Counted from the stretch's first letter, positions 11,026 through 23,210 are shown. The stretch: DNA of 64,000 nt from Haematobia irritans (GCF_050003625.1 NC_134398.1:63434891-63498890); one strand, 5' to 3'. Numbers and translations: made by a program. Notes: a model not told the origin generated them from the sequence alone.

Positions 11026-11138
11026 TTTTTTGCGAGTTGAATCTTTAAGTTTCTGTAAATATCACAATAGAGAGCTGTCAGTTGGCAGATTGCAATACTA
11101 GGGTTGCCCAATCCTGAAATATAAAAGACAGCCCTCGT

Positions 11139-11431
11139 ATTATTCAATTGTGTAATCCCTTGATATTAAATTTATATTGGATTGAATTGCAATTAGTACA
11201 TTTATTTATATGCATATTGTACAACACATATTAAAACTATTGCACTTCTCTTGATCTACGGGATTTTTTTTATAAATTTTCCACTTTACATTTGATATTA
11301 AGCTACAAGAATTATGTAATTATTAAATTATTGTGTACAACATGAAATATTTTTGCGCAAAAATTATGTTTTCTCGCCAAACATAAAATGCTTGCCGATA
11401 TCATCTATGTAACTTTCCGAGTAAATAACAT
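11139..11431. other. Unassigned AT-rich flank
   Basis: No gene, splice-bounded exon or repeat end recognised between the mariner end and the next MITE. Confidence 0.5.
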
Positions 11432-11928
11432 CCCATCAAAAAAAAAAAGCGTCGCCAAAAAAGAAGCTTGTCATAGGACGGAAGTCCTCCATTTCAACAT
11501 CCGGTGCACTGAATTTGCATTACTTCTTTAGGTGTGATCCGAATTCTATTTTTTGGATTTAAATTAAAAAATTCTGTGATATTTTTCAAATAAATATTTT
11601 TTATAACTTTTAATGGATTCTAACGTTTGTCTGAAACGTTTGACCTCAAATATTTTCAAAAATGCACAATTTTTTCAGATTGGATTTAACATTTTTTTTC
11701 GACAAAATTTATTTAATTTGTACCATTTTATGAATTCTTAAACTTTTTTTAACCAATTTGAAACAAAAAAAAGTTAAAATTACCCATTAAAAATATGAAA
11801 AAGGCATGCTATAAAAATTTAATGGAAAGAACTTCCTGTGTAGTAAAAAAGAACATCATTGGGAGTACATTTTCTGCAGGTGCGTTTAAGTTGTGCCTTT
11901 GGAAGAACTTCCAAATTTTTTTACTGGG
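11432..11928. mobile_element. Second copy of the CCCAGC MITE
   Basis: Collinear with 9396-10493 minus its insertion: gcgtcgccaaaaaag, gacggaagtcctcc, aggtgtgatccgaattc, cctttggaagaacttcc, ending actggg. The flanking duplication is unclear. Confidence 0.75.
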
Positions 11929-12180
11929 TTAATAAACAAAGTAAGTGTTTGCAGTTTAATATATTGAGGCCACATAGTTTCTACACCTAACCTTAGTTCA
12001 AACAATGATGTAATGGTTTATTTATTAGCCTGTTACTATAGGTGTTCTGAAAAGAAAAACTTGTTGTCCAAAATGGAGGAGAAGACAAATATTTTTACTT
12101 CCCAACCAAGTCTTGAAAACACATCGTAGATAATCAATACATTTCTAAATCTATTAAGCTATTAATTTAACTATTTACAT
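11929..12180. other. Unassigned
   Basis: No gene or repeat end recognised. Confidence 0.4.
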
Positions 12181-12560
12181 TAAAAACAATACAGGGTGGC
12201 GTTTGTGAACCCTTCAACACTACTCTGGTACAGGGTATAATAAGTGTATTCATAGACCCATCTTTTATTATATCTATCGGCTTAGTATTTAGAGATGTCC
12301 GGCGGTCTGTCTGTATATGTAATTTTGTGTGCAACGTACAGCACGCAAATTTAAGTCCGATCGTCCTCAAATTTGGGATGGGGTCTTTCATCGTGTCAAA
12401 GACGATTGCTATTGATTTTGGAAACAATCGGTTCAGATTAGCTGTCGTATATATTTATTACCGATTTGATCATAATTGACTTATATATGGGCCGATTTTC
12501 GTCAAATTTCGTACATCTTAATGTTTTGCAAGTCCCGCCAAACTTGCTTACAAATTGTCC
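12181..12560. mobile_element. Degenerate DINE-like fragment
   Basis: Has the elements of the DINE-like families: an inverted TATACCC/GGGTATA terminal word (acagggtataata), a gtccggcggtctgtctgt tract, and repeat wording such as atcggttcagatta and tatatatgggccgat. It appears to be a fourth, older subfamily. No coding sequence. Confidence 0.5.
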
Positions 12561-13745
12561 TCATCTAAACTGTTTTGGTATTCGTCAAAAATGGGTTTCT
12601 TCCAATTAAAAGAATATGGTCACAACCTAAAATGTTTCGATCTTTATGAAAAAACTTTTTTCGTCGTCGAAAACAGGACGCCACTTGAGAAAAGAAAACA
12701 CAAAATTAACTTTATTTATTGGTTTTTATTTATTCATAAATTAAATCATTGTTTATTTGTATTTATAATGTCGTGCAACAAACATATATTTTACACGCAG
12801 AGAAAAAACATGATTGTCGCAATCATATTCGAAGAGCAAAATAATATGATAGGAGCTATTTTGCCGCGACCATGTAACATTTTCACCTGCAACCACACTG
12901 AAAAAAAAGAATGCCCGGTTCCAAAGATTTTGTCTTTACTTTAAAAAATTTGGTATTGATTCCAAACCAAAGAAGCGGAGAATACAATTAAGGACACTTT
13001 TAAGACACAATTCTCTTTTAAATTTTGGTTTTGTGTACTTGCTTCTAGGAAGCAAATTTTAATTTTTCGCTTTCTCATCTTTTTTTCTTCATATGCTATC
13101 AAAGTCCTTTAAAAACGAGTTAACGACAACTTTATTTCCCAAATTAAGACTCGACTTCCAGTAGAAATTATGCTATGTTTCAAGTAAAAAACTTCTTTAA
13201 AATAAAGTTTTGAAAAACATGTCCTATATTTGAACGATTTTTTGCTTTGTAGTCCAGATACAAAAAGACAACTAATTTAAAGACAATTTCATTAAATTTC
13301 TTTCATGTTATGATACCCATTTTTAATTGAAATCATTTAATTATAAGGACAATACGACTTCATTGAAAAGTGTATCGACTTTTGGACAAGGAAAAAAACG
13401 TCTTCTATGCTAAGCAAAATTTTCATTCGTTTTTTAGAGACACGAAATCTTTGACCTCACGACAATATTTTTTTCAGTGCATGATGGCTCATTGAATTGG
13501 TTCTAAGAAAAATAAAATTTTCCTCATCTAAAATGTTATTATGTTAAGGTATTCGTCAAAAATGGTTTTCTTTCAGTTAAAAGAACATTGTCACAACTAA
13601 AAAGCTTTTGTTCATCGTCGAAAAAAAGACGCCACTTGAGAAAAGAAAACACAAAATTAACTTTATTTATTGGTTTTTATTTATATATACATTAAATCAT
13701 TGTTTATTTGTATTTAAAATGTCTTGCAAGCAAACATCACATATT
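12545..13745. repeat. About 240-bp direct repeat pair flanking a MITE
   Basis: Positions 12545-12790 and 13524-13745 share tcctcatctaaa, gtattcgtcaaaaatgg, gacgccacttgagaaaag and the following AT-rich 110 bp. The arrangement is unexplained: the first copy lies just outside, the second inside, the element called at 12794-19508. Confidence 0.7.
12896..13479. mobile_element. CACTG MITE with CA target duplication
   Basis: Begins CACTGAAAAAAAAGAATG and ends ATATTTTTTTCAGTG, flanked by CA (12894-12895, 13480-13481). The internal sequence (attgattccaaaccaaagaag, gtccttt, acgacttcattgaaaag) recurs at 23211-23838, 24000-25240, 50140-52560, 56210-56790 and 59139-59310. Non-coding. Confidence 0.8.
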
Positions 13746-14150
13746 TTTACAAACTCTATTTTGGTTTAATTTCAACAATAAGTAATCAATCCATATTTAC
13801 TTCGTTCTCATCAAACGTACAAACGCAGACATCATGTAACTGCAAATAAAAGATACCATATAGCAAAACGCAGAACAAAAAAACAGGTACATTTTTTCAA
13901 TTACACTTCCCTTTTTGTGTTCACATAAAACCACGTGGCACTTCTGAATAAATAAATTAACACAAAACACAGTAATTCCGTATTCTCCGTCCATTCCAAG
14001 AAACAATCCACACACGACTGACGCGCAAAATGAAAATCGTGTGTACCAAGTCTATGTTTTTATAAAATTCTTTTCGCTGCAAAAAACTTAAATGGTCACG
14101 AAAACAATGTGCATGGCCTTTTTGGCCATTTAATATTTCTAGACATGTCT
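13746..14150. other. Sequence between nested elements, no gene recognised
   Basis: A minus-strand open frame (13797-14015, 72 codons, cysteine-rich and hydrophobic) has no motif I recognise and no splice or promoter support. Confidence 0.4.
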
Positions 14151-15230
14151 ACACAGAAAAAAAAAGTGTCTTGTAAATTTAAGGACCATTTTAACTTTCA
14201 GATAGTTCAACAAATTTACTGTAATATTGTTCATTTTTCGTAACCACAACGAAAATTAACTTAGCTAAAGGAAAACTTATAAAAATTCAGTAAATGTTTG
14301 TTAGTTCACTAACTACGAAATGAGAAGGATTTTTCCTTAAATAAATTTCCAACACAGTAGTTAATGCATCGTTGATTCTATTATAAAAATACATGGGCAA
14401 TATAAAAATCTTACTACGAAATGTGGACAATTTACTAAGAAAAAATTTTGTATGGAAAAAAATTTTTGTAGTAAAAATTAACTTAACGACATTACCGATT
14501 CGTACGATGGCTGCCTACAGATTATTTCCCTTTTTATTATATGTTGGAGTGTTTTAACTCACATTGCAAATTTTAGATAAAGTAGAATAAAAAGTAGTTA
14601 ATATAATCCTTGACGGGTGTATATAATTTTTTATAGATTCCTCATAGATTTGGTATATATTTTACCTTAACTTATAGATAGAATTCCAAATAATCAATAA
14701 ACGTGCTACTGGAAAATGTGAGTGCATCATGTGAGGGTGATTTTAGAGACATTTTGTGTATATCTCGTATGATTGTTTGTGTTTTTTATTGCGTCATTTA
14801 TGCTGTTGTTGGTTGTTTTGATTCTAGAGACAATGGAATGTTTCTTGTGTGTTGTTGGTATCTTTTGTGGTGCGAGTTGTTTTCTTGCAATAGCGAGATC
14901 AGAAACGGATCGTGTGTGTGTGGAGTTGTTTTTCTTTACGGCAGGTATGTATCCTTTGTGACTATTTGTGTCTTTGAGTTTTATTGCTGCATTCAGTTCT
15001 GTTGATGCATTTATGAAGTGCACACGTGGATTTAATTTTGAAAAATTGTGCGTGCGGTATTGTTGTGTATTAATGAAACTACATTTATTCGAAATATTTT
15101 AGAAACTGAGAAGTGAATGATGTGATGTTGGAGTAATCAAACACGCTTTTTATTGATTAAAAAACAAATTACAGATTAAGGAACTGTATATTTCTGTTAA
15201 TAGTTTAAAATTAGTGCGGATTTTTAATTG

Positions 15231-17819
15231 CACAGAAAAAAAAGTGTCTCGTAAATTTAAGAAGATTTTTACAATAATTTATTACAAGAATTTTCCAGAA
15301 TTTTAGTTCATTTTTCGTATCTTCAACGAAAATTAACTACTCGAAAGGAAATTTTACAAATTTTAAGTAGCAATCGTTTAGTTCATGGCCTACAAAATAC
15401 GATGGAAATTTCCTTAAAAAATTTCTTAACTGGTAGTTAAAAATTCGTTTGTCATGCTATAAAACTACTTGTGAAATGTAAAATATTTTCTAAATAATAA
15501 GTGCAATTTACAATAAGATTTTTTTGTATAAGAAAATATTTTTTTACGAAAAATGAACTTGAAAGTGGATAGCAATTTCTTACTGACAATTCCTATAGTT
15601 AATAATTGTTGGTAAAAAATTACCCAATGAAATATTTTTAGTTCACATGTAATTAAATTTATAGACATTTTCGTCAAAAATGGTAGATAACATTTCATGA
15701 AAATTTTGCAAATTTTAAGTTAAACGTTTCATCGTTCATAAACTGGTGTGCCTTTACGAATATTATTCTCAGCGTAAATTATCAGCAGGTGCGATGAACT
15801 AATGCATAGTACAGAGATCTTTATCGGCATAGTGGAATGTGATTAATGTAAAGATGATGTTACTTGAGTTTTGTTGTGTATACATGAGCGTGGGGTTGTT
15901 TTTATTTTGGTTCATTTAGTGGTTTGTGTGTGTGTTTGTTATTCTTGGATGGTTTATTGGCTGGATGAGGTGTTGTTTTCAATAAAGGCACATGTGTTTT
16001 TGTTGTTGTAGGAATGTTTTGGCTTTGCTTGGTTTTGTTTGGCATGCTTCAGTTGTATAGTTGGCGTTGGCGTGGGCTGTTGCATCTTTTAATATGCAAC
16101 AAGGGAATATAAAGGCATGGAATATTTTGGAATTTTGAGACATATATTGGTGTTTGTTTATTAAACCTTTTAAATGAAAGTTATTAATATTTTATCGGTA
16201 GTTTCGAGAAAAGTTATTAAGAATATTTAGGAAAATATGTTGAAATTGAAAGTGTATTGAAATTTTTATTATTCAATGTAAAAAATTAATATTCAATTCC
16301 AGATGAATTTGGAAAATTTTTGTTATATCTCAGCGTATAGTTTAGCCATAAATTGGTAAGTATTGTTTTTTTAATATGGCTTTCTTTTAAAAATAATATT
16401 TTTTATGTATATTATTATTTGTTAATTATTTTTTTTGGAAACCAGTTTAATGTTTTTCTTTGTTGTAAAATCAATATTTAATTTCAGAGCAACTCCAGAT
16501 GGGTTCGAAAATAGAGAATTGGTAAGTTTTCTTTTAAAATTTGGCTTTCTTTCAACTAGAATATTTACGTTTTTATGAACTTTTTATCATCAAAATTATA
16601 GGTTTTTAATACCTTATTTCAGTATTTCTTTAATCAATTTTTTTGGAAACCAATGTAATATTTTAATGTAAAAAAACAAATATTTAATTTCAGAATAACC
16701 CCTTAAAAATTTGAAAAAAATGTTGGTACTCCTTTGCTTGTAATTTAATAGTGAATTGGTAAGGATTCTTTAACTTTCTTTTAACCAGAATATTCGTTTT
16801 TTTATGCATAATATTATTTTTTTCATTCGATTTTTTGGAAACCTATTTAATAATTTTATTTAATGTACAAAATAAATATTTAATTTCAGAATAGCCCAAA
16901 TAAATTTGGACAACTTTTTATATTTCCCCTCAGCGTACAATTTAATAGAGAATTGGTAAGTTTTATATTAAAACTCTGGCTTTCTTTCAACTAGAATATT
17001 TATTTTATTATATCCTTCACATCGATAACAACACAGTTTTATGAGTTTATATAGAATACTTCATTATTTCTCTAATTGTTTCAGGTACCAATTTTATGAG
17101 ATACGTTTTCCAAAGAAAAGTTGAATTCCTTACACCATTCGATAAAATGCCCGCAAATATGGTAAGTTACAAACTAAAATGAAGAATTAAAATTATATTT
17201 CATTACATGGTGTTAACTTTTAACAATTTTCATTATTGTTTCCATTTTTTTCCAGCAAGATATGTGAAAAAATTACCTACGACGAATAAAAAAGGATAAG
17301 TCAAAATGACCAAACAGCGGGTTCAAATGAACTACTCTCTGTTCCACGTGGTCATAATTTTTATTCACAAAAACATTGTATTAAGAACTTTCATCATAAG
17401 TTTTTATAATAAAGTACTTTTGCTTAAAGAAAGTTTAATTTTAATGTATGAAAATTTTCATAATAGTAAAACGGTTTGTTGTTCCTTTAATTATTTAATT
17501 TCTCTGTACTGTGGAATGATTGATTTAAAAATAGTTTAATCGTCGACATTTTAAAGAGACTGTTAACCAATTTTTATTATCGGGTTTGCCACAAAATAAG
17601 CAAGTAAAACAAAATAATACTGACTTTTTAACTTGGTAGGGGTATATAAATCTTATGGTGTTGTAAAAATGAACTAAACTACAATGTTATAGATGAACTA
17701 AAATTTAAGAGAATTATAAACTAGACAAGTTGAAAAAAATCTTAAGGGCTAAGTCATGGTCAATATTACTACAGTTTAGTTCATTTTGCAATGGAAAAGT
17801 GTTCACTGTTTTTTCAGTG
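15231..17819 (+). mobile_element. CAC...GTG element nested inside its own family member
   Basis: Begins CACAGAAAAAAAAGTGTCTC and ends TTCACTGTTTTTTCAGTG, flanked by TG (15229-15230, 17820-17821). The sister copy at 28557-30992 shows the empty site (ttttaattgatttacat). Its ends match the host element's (gtaaatttaag; gccaaatcatggtca-like; agttcattttgc), but its interior is different and holds a tandem exon-like array. Confidence 0.88.
16303..17267 (+). pseudogene. Tandem array of exon-like modules with splice sites
   Basis: Four homologous segments, 16303-16355, 16488-16521, 16694-16758 and 16890-16955, each follow a pyrimidine tract ending in CAG and end GAATTG or AAATTG before GTAAG. They repeat every 185-206 bp together with their intervening sequence (ggctttctttcaactagaat; tttttggaaaccaat). 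A fifth exon, 17085-17161, ends AATATG|GTAAGT. A last one starts at 17256 and gives TGA at 17265-17267 in the frame that is open through the fifth. In one frame modules 1 and 4 read MNLENFCYISAYSLAINW and NLDNFLYFPSAYNLIENW, clearly related. Module 3 has a stop and the acceptor phases disagree, so the present copy is decayed or alternatively used. Function unknown. Confidence 0.45.
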
Positions 17820-17949
17820 TGATTTACATAAAAAATATACAACATGAGTGGTAATGGGATGATCTATATTTATTATACATCTGGATCACAAGTTGGAGAT
17901 GCAACAATTTTTTTTGAATCTATATTTTTTATGTTACATCAATTCCTAC

Positions 17950-18154
17950 AGGTGAGTACTAAGTTCGAGTTTAGCCGCTAAAATTAAAAATAAATCACTA
18001 AGAAAAGTATAAAATTATACGTCTTCGATACAAATTTAAATATAACTTGATGGAGAATAGGCCAAACCAAGTTTTTTATAGAGATTTTTTTTATAATAGA
18101 TTATTAAAGAGAAATTGCGATTTTAGCCTCTAAACTCGAACTTAATATCCACCT
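17950..18154. mobile_element. Splice-tipped MITE inside the 14152-19234 element
   Basis: Inverted ends AGGTGAGTACTAAGTTCG and, inward from the right, AGGTGGATATTAAGTTCG. Related to 5533-5765 and present at the same place in the sister copy (29722-29941), so it inserted before the two copies separated. Flanks TAC/TAA. Confidence 0.75.
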
Positions 18155-18229
18155 TAAACACTAAATGCTATACTGACAAGTGGAAATTATGTCTAATTTT
18201 ATAATATTTTTTATTTCAAATATATTCAG

Positions 18230-18599
18230 AGAATAATTTCAAAAACGTCCCATTAGTCCACGGATATGATTCCAATAATGTACCTACTGGATGAATTTTT
18301 CAATGTGGTAAGTTTTTCTATAAACGGTATTTTGTCCGTTTTTAATAAAACCAAACTTTCAATTTATTAAAAATAATTATTTTCACTTGCAGGTAGACAG
18401 GTCTTGTAATGGTAATTTTTTTGAATATTCTTACTGATTAATGCTAATTAAGCTGATATCCTTATTGGCTCTAGGAAATACTCTTGAAAACCGTAAGTTA
18501 AAAATCAATATGAACGATAGAATTTGATAATATTTTTCTTATATTTTGTATAACTTTGCAATTTCAGATGCTTATAAGACTCCGCCCAACAAAAGTTAG
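18230..18599 (+). pseudogene. Four-exon cassette, broken copy (copy 1)
   Basis: Exons 18230-18307, 18393-18411 (19 nt), 18475-18492 (18 nt) and 18568-18599, with the same splice sites as the sister cassette at 30019-30382. The first exon is 4 nt longer (a TGAA insertion) and reads a stop at that point. The last exon has a 3-nt in-frame difference (AYKTPPN against AYKTNPPN). The last exons remain open to the shared TAG. Product unknown. Confidence 0.5.
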
Positions 18600-19510
18600 C
18601 CAAAATCGATGAAATTGGACAATTCAATTGAATATAGCAATTTATGCCACATATATCTTTCATATGGATAGAAAACATGGGAATGTAAATTAATTAGTTT
18701 AGTCCTAATAACATATAATATTACTCTTTTGAAGAAGCAATTACTAACTACCGACAAGTAACTGCATCCACCGTACTAATAAAAATATTTCCTTTATTGT
18801 ATATCATAACCCATAATTTTGTGTAATATAATAATAATTTTTTGAAATAAAATATTGGTGATTATAGAAAATTTACTTGTTTTGTACGAAAAAATTCTTA
18901 GTTGTATACAGGCTTGTTGTACCTTTGATTCCTCAATTTCTCTACTTTTTTGAAAATTATACCGACAAACAGTTTATTTCAAACAAATTTCTTAATACAG
19001 GTTTCCCAAAAAATTGTTCATTTTTCCGGATAGCAGGAATATTTTGAATGAGTTTAACTATATTCTTCCCACAGCATAGTAATAATGAACTAAAATACGA
19101 TGCAACACATGAACTAATTTATAAGAAAATCATGAACTTATATAGATGAAAAAAATCTTTGGCGCCAAATCATGGTCATTCTTACTACGGGTTAGTTCAT
19201 TTTTCATAAAAAATAGTAAACTTTTTTTTCGGTGTATACGTAACCTGTAAAAATACTTTTTTCCTGCAAAAAAAGGGGAAAAAATGATTTTCCCGACCAT
19301 GTAATGGTCTCAAATACTATCATTTAAATAATAGAACATGTTTGCGGCATTTGAAAACCATTTAAATGATTATTGTCAAGATATATTTTTCTCCGCTCGA
19401 AAATTATTTTTACAAAGATAAAATACATGGTTTTCGCGACAATCACATACTCTAGATAAGCATTAAATGGATGCGCAACCATGTCCAAACATGTTTTTTC
19501 TGTGCGTGTA

Positions 19511-20441
19511 TTGTCAAGTATGCCAAATTTGGTTGAGATTTAGATATGGCATCCATATATATCTATCGTCCGATTTACACTAGTATCACCACAGCGGCCA
19601 AAGCTTTACTCTGATACACGAAATGAAATGAAATGCAAATAGGGTTGAAATCGGTTCAGATTTAGATATAGCTCCCATATATATCTTTCGCCCGCTATAC
19701 ATTTATATGGCCCCAGAGGCCAAAATTTCACTTTAATTTGCTTAAAATTTTGCACAAGAAGTATAACTCATGCTATCGTCAAGTATGCCAGATTTGGTTG
19801 ATATCGGTTGAGATTTAGATATAGCTCCCATATATATCGTCGTCCGATATACATTCATATGATCACAGGATTCCAAAGATTTTTTTCCGATTTACATGAA
19901 ATTTTGCACTGAGAGTAGAATTAAAATTCTAGCAATATGTATCAAATTTGGTTACAATCGGTTAATATTTAGATGTAGGTCCCATATATAGGTACGCCTG
20001 ATTTGGTGAAATGTGGTAGATTATTTCATATTATATAACCATTTTCAACGAAATTTTACTCCAATTGGCTTGATATTTTACACAGAGAATATATTTAACA
20101 TTATAATTAAGTGCTTCGAATTTTTTCCAATTCAGTTAGATTTAGAAAAAGCGTCCATATATATGTATTCTTCCGGCTTAGGCAAATATGACCAAAACAG
20201 CCACTTTTTCCAAAAATCTCTGCGATGATATCCCCGCGTTATAGTCACATCCTACATACTGTAATGCCACAGAATGGTTGAGATTTCGACAAGGTTCCGA
20301 CTTGTGTAAATATTGCCCGATTTGGCGAAAAAATATCTCACTATTTACAATTTACCACTTCTAAGTAGCAAAAATTGTAAAAATGACTTTAGTTGTTCCA
20401 TACCTCTAATATCCAGCCCGAATTTAGACTTTACTTACTTG
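19511..20441 (-). mobile_element. DINE-like fragment, subfamily III
   Basis: Several degenerate repeats of the type gagatttagatatagctcccatatatatc, reading on the minus strand. The minus-strand 5' end is recognisable at 20441 (ttagactttacttacttg, compare 37710-37729). Non-coding. Confidence 0.65.
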
Positions 20442-20866
20442 TTAAATATGTTCCCAGATATAAGACACTAACAAAAGTACGTTTAAGATATTTTGTAAAG
20501 CAAAAAACACATATTTTTTTCCAAGTAATCCCTTTTATTTTTAGAAGCAACAAATTAAGAATTCTCTTTAATGAAAACAATAATATAAAGTTGTTTTTCG
20601 TTTATGTTAAAAATGTGGTGGAAGTAAACAAAAGTTAAATGTAAAGTTAAATTACAAACACTTTCTATCGTATATATGTATAAGTTTGTGTATGTGTCTG
20701 TAAAAGATTTGACAAGCATTAAGAAAAACACGGAAACTCAGCTCATTGCAAAACAACGGTAATCAGCACATGGGTTGAGTGGCTATATGACAATAGGAGT
20801 TCCTGAAGCCTTTACCAGACTCAAGAGAAATTCTCTTCGAGAAAATGTAAAAACATTCATTCACTC
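20442..20866. other. Unassigned
   Basis: A plus-strand open frame (20393-20638) is AT-rich without a motif. Nothing else is recognised before the hAT-like MITE. Confidence 0.4.
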
Positions 20867-21397
20867 CAGGGCTGCCAATAAAATTTCAAGAAAAATCGTC
20901 ACTTTTTTCGATAAAAATCGTCATAATCGGCACTTGCATTTTAAAAATCGTCAAAAAATCGGCAATATAAATTATATTAAAATTAAACGTATTTTTTGGG
21001 TAAACTAAAAACAAAGTAAATAAAAAAATCAGTTTTTTATACAAATAACATTACCATAAAAATCATTTTTTGTTAAACAAAAATATTCCGTAATTTTTGT
21101 ATAAAAAATCTATCTAAAAATGTCTACGTTTGCTGTGGAGTTTGGAAGAATCATGATTATTTGTACGAATTTTGACAAAACTCGAAAAGCCAAAGTACTC
21201 CACGTTCTGTTTCCGAATTTTTCCCAACATTTTTCAAATTTATTTTAATATTTTCAAAAATGTCTTCAAAATGTAAAAACTTAAACTCCATAAACTATGT
21301 GTCTAATATCGTTAAAATCGGAAAAAAATCGGAGTTGTCCATTTTGTGAGTAAAAAATCGTCAAAATGCCGATAAATCGGCAAAATTGGCAGCCCTG
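20867..21397. mobile_element. hAT-like MITE with perfect 8-bp target duplication
   Basis: Ends CAGGGCTGCCAAT in both orientations, flanked by attcactc at 20859-20866 and 21398-21405. Interior rich in aaaaatcg(t/g)c words; no coding sequence. The CAGGG ends and the 8-bp duplication identify the hAT superfamily. Confidence 0.9.
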
Positions 21398-21733
21398 ATT
21401 CACTCATTTACATGCGGAAGTAAACAATCCGATAATTACGCTTCTGTCGCATTTTCCACAAGCAACGAAAGTAAAGCCTTAATGAATCTCTTTAACCATC
21501 ATTATGATGTTACAGTAGTTCGTAGGAGAAAATGTTTCAAAAATTTGTTCAAAAAAGTGGATATGGCCTAAAAAATACGTCCGTGTCTTACAAAACCCTT
21601 TTCCTCGGGAGGTTCGAGTAAAATCCACAGGGCGTTTAAAAAATTCACTGAACAAATTCTGATAATTGTTTGATAGTTTCGCTGCAAGTAGAAGTTGCTG
21701 AAGTAAAATAAAAAAAATTAGAAGCAATCGATA

Positions 21734-22245
21734 CACTCAAAAAAAAGTGAACTCTCTATTTCACTAAAGCCAATTTAACTTTCGTTTAGTTCATGGAATT
21801 ATTATGTTTGGAGAAAGTTTCCTCTACTCTAATAATTTTTTGTGTACGTTAGTTAAATTAACTAAAACCGAGGAAAAAAATATACACAAAGGATAAAGAT
21901 TAACTAAATTCATGTCTTCCACAAAATAGTTCAATATTTCTTAAATTTTGTAAATTTTACTACAAATGCGTTCATCATGAACTTCGTATGTCACTAAAGA
22001 CATTCTTGCAATTTTGAACTCCAATTTTTTCCTTCAAACTACAAAATTTTCTTTAACAAGTGAAAAAACTTAATTATGTCAAATAAATTTTCTTGAATTT
22101 GTCGAAAAATATTAACTTATTTTTATGACATCGGCGTGATGCCAGCGTTTGTTATACTGTTTAGTTAAAATTTTCTAAAAATATTCAAAATTTTCTAAAA
22201 TTAACCGAAATTTTTCTTCCTGGTGGGTTCACTGTTTTTTCAGTG
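21734..22245. mobile_element. CAC...GTG MITE with TA target duplication
   Basis: Begins CACTCAAAAAAAAGTGAAC and ends GGGTTCACTGTTTTTTCAGTG-type, flanked by TA (21732-21733, 22246-22247). Repeated agttcatg-like words near both ends. Confidence 0.82.
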
Positions 22246-22551
22246 TAAGAAAGGGGAATTTCGTTTGTCCAAAATTTCTTTAAACAGGAAAGGATTTTTA
22301 CTTTGTATGTATGTAAAACCTTAATACCCACCAAAAAACTTGCTAAATTTTCAGCAGCTTTGTAAAGGAAAAAAGTCAAGCAGCACTTACTTTTGCAAGG
22401 AATTCGTTGATGAATTTATGCGCTCCTTCTATGTATGAACCTTGTAAGCGAGAGATGAAGTACCCGGGTACCCTAGTGCAACTCAGCTGTGCTAATTTCA
22501 GCACCTTCATTATTTACATATTTTAAGTACGTTGTTCGTCTCATATGTGTA

Positions 22552-23010
22552 AACTCAAAAAAAAAAAAAAAATGTGAACTCTAAAGCCAATTTAACATTA
22601 TTTTAGTTCATGGAATTATTATGTTTGGATAAAGTTTCCTTCGCTCTAATAATTTTTTGCGTACGATAGTTAAATGAACTAAAAAGCAGGAAAAAATTAT
22701 AGACGAATTAAGCATAAAGATTTACTAAATTCGTATTTCTCACAAAAGAGTTCATTATTTCTATAAATTTGCAATTTTTGGACTACAATTTTTTCCTTCA
22801 AACTACAAAATTTTCTTTAACAAGTGAAAAAAATTAATTATGTCTAATAAATTTTCTTGAATTTATCGAAAAGTGTTTACTTATTTTTGTGATATCGGCA
22901 TGATGCCAGCGTTTATAAAACTGTGTAGTTAAAATTTTCTAAAAATTTTCAAATTTTTCTAAAATTAGTCAAAAGTTTTCTTCCTGGTGGGTTCACTGTT
23001 TTTTTCAGTG
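22552..23010. mobile_element. Second copy of the 21734-22245 MITE
   Basis: Collinear with the preceding MITE. The left terminal C is mutated (AACTCAAAA); the right end is TTTTTTTCAGTG, with TA on both sides. Confidence 0.8.
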
Positions 23011-23210
23011 TAGAAGGAAGCGCTGTATTCTGCACTGAAAATGTTGTGAGGAAAAGTAGTGCCTACAGTATGGACTCTATAATTTTTCTGCTTCCAAATT
23101 TCAATTATTTTTGGCAGGGTAATGTGTTTTATTTGAGATAAATTTGTTAGCTCAAAACTCAGATTTTTTATGACCAAAAAATTGTTTGTTGTCAAAGGGA
23201 AATTTCATTA

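Larger units (their letters stand above)
9346..11138 (-). mobile_element. Broken mariner, minus strand
   Basis: The 5' terminal repeat ends at 11138: on the element strand it begins CGAGGGCTGTCTTTTATATT next to TA. The pieces are 10496-11138 and 9346-9395, separated by the CCCAGC MITE at 9396-10493. The 3' end is lost to the left. Confidence 0.8.
14152..19234 (+). mobile_element. CAC...GTG element, 5.1 kb, with micro-exon cargo (copy 1)
   Basis: Begins CACAGAAAAAAAAAGTGTC and ends AAACTTTTTTTTCGGTG, flanked by TA (14150-14151, 19235-19236). Collinear with the shorter sister at 28557-30992, which proves the 2589-bp insertion at 15231-17819. Subterminal words agttcatttttcgtaa and tgaactaaaat are repeated near both ends. 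Termini, subterminal repeats and short duplication resemble CACTA/CMC transposons; no transposase is seen. Confidence 0.85.
12794..19508. mobile_element. Outermost CAC...GTG element of the 12.8-19.5 kb nest
   Basis: Ends: CACGCAGAGAAAAAACATG on the left; from the right, inward, CACGCACAGAAAAAACATG. TA flanks both sides (12792-12793, 19509-19510). Its own sequence carries repeated ACCATGTAA/ACCATTTAAATG words near both ends. It contains the MITE 12896-13479 and the 5.1-kb element 14152-19234; without them it would be about 1 kb. A direct repeat straddling the left end makes this call less firm. Confidence 0.55.

Noticed and set aside
12555..12944. 129-codon plus-strand open frame
   Set aside because: Crosses the boundary of an inserted MITE and includes its terminal sequence; no motif.
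14703..15023. Cysteine/valine-rich open frames on both strands near 14.7-15.0 kb that look like signal peptides
   Set aside because: GT-rich low-complexity DNA; the sister copy at 29100-29450 breaks the frames, and one of them has no ATG.
16013..16110. ATG with hydrophobic stretch (MFWLCLVLFGMLQLY) as signal-peptide exon of the tandem exon array
   Set aside because: No convincing splice donor follows, so it cannot be joined to the exons downstream with any confidence.
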